From assembly GCA_022360595.1 (NCBI GenBank), contig JAKSCN010000077.1:1-9299 (forward strand): a stretch of DNA of 9,299 nucleotides. Reading direction: 5' to 3'. Shown piece after piece: positions 5,355 through 9,299 of the stretch; positions within the stretch are counted from its first letter, which is position 1; every line of letters starts with the position of its first letter. Source of the stretch: Chromatiales bacterium (GTDB lineage Bacteria > Pseudomonadota > Gammaproteobacteria > Chromatiales > Chromatiaceae). Under the pieces are notes generated by a model that had not been told where the DNA came from, did no database searches, and was given only the letters and a program-made list of their open reading frames with translations. The position numbers were made by a program, and so were the translations under genes.

Positions 5355-5915
5355 ATGCCAAAAAAAACCACCGTAAAAGAGATGGAACAGGCAGCCAGCG
5401 AAAATAACGTCGACAAGATTCGGGACATCTTATTCGGCGGTCAGATGAAAGATTACGAGGGGCGATTCAAACGCCTGGAAGAGAAGCTGACCCAGGAGGC
5501 CAGCCGCCTCACTCAGGATATGGAAGACCGGATGAACTCACTGGAAAAATTCATGCGCAAGGAGATCGACCTGAAAGCTGAACAGCTGCAGCAAGAGCGC
5601 AAGGATCGTCTCGACGGCCTGAAAAATCTCGATCAGGCATTGCAGTCACTCAACGCGACCCTGAATGACCGATTGAATGAGCTGGATGAAGGCAATCGCC
5701 GCTCCCTGAGCGATACCCGCCAGGAGTTTCACGATGAGATTTCGATCCTGCAGACCCGCCTGCGCGAGCAGCAGGAGAACCTGACCCGTTCCCTCGAAGA
5801 GGAAGCTACGCAACTGCGTAACGATAAAGTCAGCCGGAGCAACCTCTCTGGCCTGCTCAGCGAGATGAGCATGCGCCTGAGCGGTGAATTCAACGTGCCG
5901 GGTGACGAAGCATAG
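5355..5915 (+). CDS. Coiled-coil protein, first gene of the signalling cluster
   Basis: I do not recognise a named family for this 186-residue protein. After a basic N-terminus (MPKKTTVKEME) and a short segment with IRDILFGGQM, residues about 31-160 are a nearly unbroken, highly charged heptad-like helix rich in E, R, Q, L and D (for example RFKRLEEKLTQEASRLTQDM). The protein ends with LSGLLSEMSMRLSGEFNVPG. There is no signal peptide and no membrane segment, so it is probably a cytosolic oligomeric rod. The ATG at 5355 has only a weak upstream site (ACGAGAAAAATC). It lies 58 bases before the OmpA-type gene on the same strand, which suggests one operon and a role as scaffold or adaptor for that membrane protein or the GTPase. 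That role is inference from context only. Confidence 0.82.
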   Translation: MPKKTTVKEMEQAASENNVDKIRDILFGGQMKDYEGRFKRLEEKLTQEASRLTQDMEDRMNSLEKFMRKEIDLKAEQLQQERKDRLDGLKNLDQALQSLNATLNDRLNELDEGNRRSLSDTRQEFHDEISILQTRLREQQENLTRSLEEEATQLRNDKVSRSNLSGLLSEMSMRLSGEFNVPGDEA

Positions 5916-5973
5916 CAACCACGGACGGGCGCTCCGGTCGATAACCACAGCACATTAATAAAGAAGTTATCCG

Positions 5974-7875
5974 GTGGATGAGCTCAAGCAACTAAAAAGC
6001 CTGCTGCTAGGCGAAGAACAGAAGACCCTTGACGACATTCAGGAACGCCTGAGTAACGCCAGGGCACGCGCCGAGGAGGTTGCAGAGGCGCTGCCCTATG
6101 CGGTGCGCAAGCGCTCCGAACAGGACAATCAGCTCGCGCAGTCGCTGCAACAGCCGGTGGAGGATTGTCTGCACGCGGCAATCCGCAAAGACACCAGCAC
6201 CTTTGCCGATGTGCTCTTTCCGGTAATGGGCCCGGCGATTCGCCGCTCCATTACCGAGACGCTGCGCGGCATGCTTCAATCGATCAACAAAACCCTGGAT
6301 GAGAGTTTCTCGCTGCGCGGACTCTCCTGGCGGTTTGAGTCGATGCGCACCGGGGTCCCCTTCTACGATGTGGTGCTGCGCAACACCCTTATCTACCGGG
6401 TGGAGCAGACCTTTCTGATTCAGCCCGAGACGGGGCTGCTGATGCACCACATGATCGCACCGGACGTACCGGCCCAGGACCCCGACGCGGTCTCCGCCAT
6501 GCTCACCGCTATTGAAGACTTCGCCTCCGACTCCTTCAGTCAGGATCAACAGGGCGACGCGCTGCAGACCGTCAACATGGGTGAGCACACCCTCTGGCTG
6601 TTCCACGGCCCCCACGGCCTGCTCGCCTGTGTGATTCGGGGTGTCCCCCCGATTGTGTTGCGCGAGCGCTTTACCGAGGCGCTGGAACTCATCCATCAGC
6701 TCTATAGCGAAGAGCTGATCGCCTTCGACGGCAACCGCACACCGCTCAATCCAGTCGAGGATATTCTGGCCGAGTGCTTTATCTCGGAGCAGAAGGAGAA
6801 AGAGAGACGCTCCACCTCACCGCTGTTGATTCTGCTTGTGTTGGGGCTGATCAGCCTGCTCGGCTGGTGGGGTTATCAGAGCTATCTGGCGCGGGTTCAA
6901 CTCACCGCGCTGATCGCCGCACTCAACGCCACCCCCGGCGTGGTGGTGCTGGAGAGCCGTCGAGAAGGGAATCAGGTCTCTATCACCGGCCTGAAAGACC
7001 CCTACACCACCCTCCCCCAACAGACAATCGAGCAGATCGGCTACCCGCCGGACGCACTCAACTACACCTGGCGCCAGTACCACTCGGATGACCCCGAGCT
7101 GGCGATGGCGCGGGCGCAGAAGCTACTCAGCCCGCCTGAGACCATCACCCTCAAGCTTGAGAGTGGCACCCTGCTGGCAAGTGGCACTGCCGATGATGAC
7201 TGGATCAGCGAGGCGCGTATTCTCACCAGAACCATCGCCGGCATCGACAGCTTCGACAGCAGCCGGGTGCGCCACCCCGATGCGGTGCTGCTGGAGCAGA
7301 TCAGCGCCGCCCTGCAACCACCGGAGGGCATCAGCCTATCGCTGCGCAACGGCGAACTCTCAGTCAGCGGTGAAGCGCCCAATCAGTGGCTGATTAGCTT
7401 GCGCACAGCGCTGGTTCAGTTTGAGCAACTCCAGAACATCGATACCCACCAGGCCGAACCAACCGAGCTGGGGCTGATCCGAACCACAACCACCGAGCTG
7501 GAGCAGATCAAGATCTACTTCGAGCGCGGAGGCAATCTGCTCGACGGTAAGACAGCAACGCTGACCCGGGTCAAGGAGCTGATACTGGCGCTGCTTCCGC
7601 TGTATAACGCTCTGGATGAGAAGTTTGTCGTTGAAATTACCGGTTTTACCGACGGAACGGGCAACTTCTTACTCAATCAGGAGCTGGCCAGGGAGCGCGC
7701 CAGCACGGTGCGGCAGTGGTTGATCGATGATGGGATCAAGGCGGGTCTGCTCACCATCCACGGGGATATCTCCTCCGCTTGGGGGCAGACCGAGAGCGAT
7801 AGTCTCGATGAGATGAGACGCGCTGAATTCAGAGTCAAAAGCAATCTTGCTCAAGCTGTTAAAGAGTCACGCTAA
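5974..7875 (+). CDS. Inner-membrane protein with Roadblock-like cytoplasmic domain and periplasmic OmpA domain
   Basis: The 633-residue protein has one membrane helix at about 283-300 (LLILLVLGLISLLGWW), preceded by a basic patch (KEKERR), so the N-terminus is predicted to be cytoplasmic. Residues 1-60 look coiled. About 84-250 is a conserved-looking domain (GLSWRFESMRTGVPF, YRVEQTFLIQPETGLL) whose strand/helix order fits a Roadblock/longin fold. The periplasmic part has BON-like repeats: 387-432 and 449-494 share the pattern PPE-x-I-x-L-x-L-x2-G-x-L-x2-SG-x-A-x3-W, with a weaker third at 319-343. The C-terminus (about 512-625) is an OmpA/MotB-type peptidoglycan-binding domain with GFTDGTGN (D560), N568 and ARERAS (R575). 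It would tie the inner membrane to the wall. The start is GTG 5974, with a weak AAGAAG site. Its stop overlaps the GTPase start (TAATG). The OmpA and membrane calls are firm; the cytoplasmic fold is inference. Confidence 0.9.
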   Translation: MDELKQLKSLLLGEEQKTLDDIQERLSNARARAEEVAEALPYAVRKRSEQDNQLAQSLQQPVEDCLHAAIRKDTSTFADVLFPVMGPAIRRSITETLRGMLQSINKTLDESFSLRGLSWRFESMRTGVPFYDVVLRNTLIYRVEQTFLIQPETGLLMHHMIAPDVPAQDPDAVSAMLTAIEDFASDSFSQDQQGDALQTVNMGEHTLWLFHGPHGLLACVIRGVPPIVLRERFTEALELIHQLYSEELIAFDGNRTPLNPVEDILAECFISEQKEKERRSTSPLLILLVLGLISLLGWWGYQSYLARVQLTALIAALNATPGVVVLESRREGNQVSITGLKDPYTTLPQQTIEQIGYPPDALNYTWRQYHSDDPELAMARAQKLLSPPETITLKLESGTLLASGTADDDWISEARILTRTIAGIDSFDSSRVRHPDAVLLEQISAALQPPEGISLSLRNGELSVSGEAPNQWLISLRTALVQFEQLQNIDTHQAEPTELGLIRTTTTELEQIKIYFERGGNLLDGKTATLTRVKELILALLPLYNALDEKFVVEITGFTDGTGNFLLNQELARERASTVRQWLIDDGIKAGLLTIHGDISSAWGQTESDSLDEMRRAEFRVKSNLAQAVKESR

Positions 7876-8375
7876 TGCTGGTCAAAAAAGTCTGTATGAT
7901 TGGTGATTTCGGGGTGGGTAAAACCAGCCTGGTGGCACGCTTTGTCCACTCTGTCTTCTCCGATAAATATCTCACCACGGTGGGCGTCAAGATCGACACC
8001 AAAGTGGTCGAACTGCCCGACGGTGAGGCGATCAAACTGGTGCTTTGGGATATTGCCGGCACCTCCGCCCTCTCCACCACGGAGCAGAAATATCTGCGCG
8101 GAGCGGCCGCCTATCTGCTGGTGGTTGATGGCACCCGGGCCGAAACTCTAAACTCCGCACTGGCTTTAGATAGCACCGCACAACAGTTTCTGGGCGGTGT
8201 ACCCAGAATTTTGGTCATCAACAAACACGATCTGCTCGACCAGTGGGAGATCAGCGAACAGCAGCGCGCCGAACTGCTCAGCGACGATCGGCCACTGGCG
8301 CTCTGCAGTGCCCTCAGCGGCGAAGGTGTCGAGCAGACTTTTCTGCAGTTGGCGGACCTGCTGGATAGGAAATAG
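7875..8375 (+). CDS. Rab/Ras-like small GTPase
   Basis: The 166-residue protein is a single-domain GTPase of the Ras superfamily. The boxes are complete: G1 GDFGVGKTS (10-18), G2 threonine in TTVG (T35), G3 WDIAG (58-62), G4 NKHD (116-119) and G5 SAL (145-147). Switch II reads DIAGT, so the position of the Ras catalytic glutamine (Q61) is threonine (T63). This suggests slow intrinsic hydrolysis or an activator that supplies catalysis. There is no C-terminal cysteine motif, so membrane lipidation is not expected. Its ATG overlaps the stop of the OmpA-type gene by one base (TAATG), implying translational coupling and a shared stoichiometry. Prokaryotic relatives include MglA, whose regulator MglB is a Roadblock protein. 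The natural partner here is the Roadblock-like domain of the preceding protein, by inference. It is cytosolic. Confidence 0.94.
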   Translation: MLVKKVCMIGDFGVGKTSLVARFVHSVFSDKYLTTVGVKIDTKVVELPDGEAIKLVLWDIAGTSALSTTEQKYLRGAAAYLLVVDGTRAETLNSALALDSTAQQFLGGVPRILVINKHDLLDQWEISEQQRAELLSDDRPLALCSALSGEGVEQTFLQLADLLDRK

Positions 8376-8402
8376 AGAATAAGACGGACAACAACAATTA
8401 CC

Positions 8403-9299
8403 ATGGGCAACCAGATGCAGCACCAGGATGTGTTCAGCTACTTCGAGCACTGTATCCAGGAGAAGAGACACCCACTGTTGGTCGAACTCGATCAGCAGCA
8501 CCATATCCAGCGTATCCACGGCTCATTCGAGTACTACGGTTTTGAGCAGCCGCCACTCGGCACACCGCTGCTCGAAGCGCTCCCCTTCCTAACCGGCATG
8601 CTCACCGATATCGGCGACGAACCACTGGTTCTGCCCTTTATCGCCACCCCCAATCGACGCTCAACCGACATCCATCTGTTTCAGACCGACTCCATCATTG
8701 GTCTGGTGATTATCGATGTCACCAACGAGCACGACCGGCTGCAGGATCAGCAACAGCTCGCCAACGAGCTGCAACTGCTGAAAAAGCGGCAAGAGAAGCT
8801 ACTGGTGCAGTTGAAGGAGGCGAACAGTGCCCAGTGCCGCTTCATCGCCAACATGTCTCACGAGTTTCGTACACCCCTGACATCGGTATTGGGCTATGGC
8901 GATCTGTTGCGCGACATTGGCGGGCTGCCCGAGCAGGCCGGCAACTATCTGCAAGCGATCGAGCGCAATGCCGAGCACCTCCTGGTGATGATCGACAACC
9001 TGTTGGATCAGGCCAAAGTGGATGCCGGCGCTTTGCAGATGACACCAGTCCAGACTGAGCTGGCGCCCATCTTTGCCGATCTGCAGGCACTGATCGAGCC
9101 GCTGGCCATCCACAAGGGCCTGGCGCTGGAGATGGCGATCGCCCCCGATCTGCCCGAAGCGGTGGTGGTCGATGAGATGCGCCTTAAACAACTGCTGGTC
9201 AATCTGGCCGGCAACGCTATCAAATATACCGATCAGGGCAGCATCGCCATCGACGCCGACTGGCGGGATGGGCGCTTAACCGTCTCGATCACTGACACC
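8403..9299 (+). CDS. PAS-like sensor histidine kinase (5' part, runs off the window)
   Basis: The frame is open from ATG 8403 to the window edge (299 codons). Residues about 20-107 look like a divergent PAS sensor domain, ending with the typical LVIIDVTNEHDRL. A coiled coil follows (about 108-145). The HisKA dimerisation domain has the H box FIANMSHEFRTPLTSVLGY with the phosphorylated histidine H153. The ATPase domain begins with the N box LLVNLAGNAIKYT (N271), and the G1 box starts ITDT at the edge. No signal peptide or membrane helix is visible, so it is cytosolic. The start is uncertain: upstream is purine-rich but lacks a clear site, and ATG 8415 is an alternative. It begins 27 bases after the GTPase stop, in the same reading frame. 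A receiver domain or a partner response regulator may lie beyond the window. Confidence 0.92.
   Translation, partial: MGNQMQHQDVFSYFEHCIQEKRHPLLVELDQQHHIQRIHGSFEYYGFEQPPLGTPLLEALPFLTGMLTDIGDEPLVLPFIATPNRRSTDIHLFQTDSIIGLVIIDVTNEHDRLQDQQQLANELQLLKKRQEKLLVQLKEANSAQCRFIANMSHEFRTPLTSVLGYGDLLRDIGGLPEQAGNYLQAIERNAEHLLVMIDNLLDQAKVDAGALQMTPVQTELAPIFADLQALIEPLAIHKGLALEMAIAPDLPEAVVVDEMRLKQLLVNLAGNAIKYTDQGSIAIDADWRDGRLTVSITDT

Noticed and set aside
6007..6696. Minus-strand open frame of 229 codons
   Set aside because: It is antisense to the OmpA-type gene in GC-rich DNA, where long shadow frames are common, and its H/G/Q-rich translation has no domain pattern.
8799..9191. Minus-strand open frame of 130 codons opposite the histidine kinase
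   Set aside because: It is a shadow of the H-box and N-box region of the kinase, which is unmistakable on the plus strand.

Overview
The window looks like a chromosomal segment from a gammaproteobacterium, possibly of the sulfur-oxidising, Chromatiales-like kind. That is an inference from the tRNA-Val(GAC) sequence, the MscS sequence and the style of the right-hand signalling genes; nothing here fixes the species. Composition changes across the window. The left part (about 1-3720) is visibly more AT-rich and holds accessory-type genes, while the right part (from about 5970) is clearly GC-rich.

Left region. The tail of an unidentified gene (1-102) is followed by a hairpin terminator and a gene-poor stretch with two near-copies of a short repeat. 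Next comes a type II toxin-antitoxin module of the HI1419/HI1420 (RelE-like toxin, Xre-like antitoxin) kind. Its toxin is wrecked by a nonsense codon, a small deletion and two frame changes, while the antitoxin frame is intact. A two-gene operon on the minus strand then encodes non-deamidating NAD salvage: a fused NMN adenylyltransferase/Nudix hydrolase, then nicotinamide phosphoribosyltransferase NadV. Together they convert nicotinamide plus PRPP to NMN and then to NAD+. The operon has a good promoter overlapped by two inverted repeats (a candidate operator), a 5'-leader hairpin, and an identical 11-base ribosome-binding leader in front of both genes.

Middle region. About 330 bases hold no convincing gene. 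They are followed on the minus strand by a complete tRNA-Val(GAC) with its own promoter and terminator, then an mscS mechanosensitive channel gene with a strong hairpin terminator. A 300-base AT-rich intergenic region separates mscS from a divergent plus-strand cluster.

Right region. Four genes run on the plus strand: a coiled-coil protein; a single-pass inner-membrane protein with a large cytoplasmic domain and a periplasmic OmpA-type peptidoglycan-binding end; a Rab/Ras-like small GTPase overlapping the previous gene by one base; and a cytosolic PAS-like sensor histidine kinase that runs off the window. The cytoplasmic part of the OmpA-type protein has the strand/helix order of a Roadblock/longin fold, the fold of known regulators of small GTPases. 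The GTPase lacks the usual switch II glutamine. The four genes look like a trans-envelope signalling unit joining the cell wall, a small GTPase switch and a phosphorelay. This is the most interesting system in the window.
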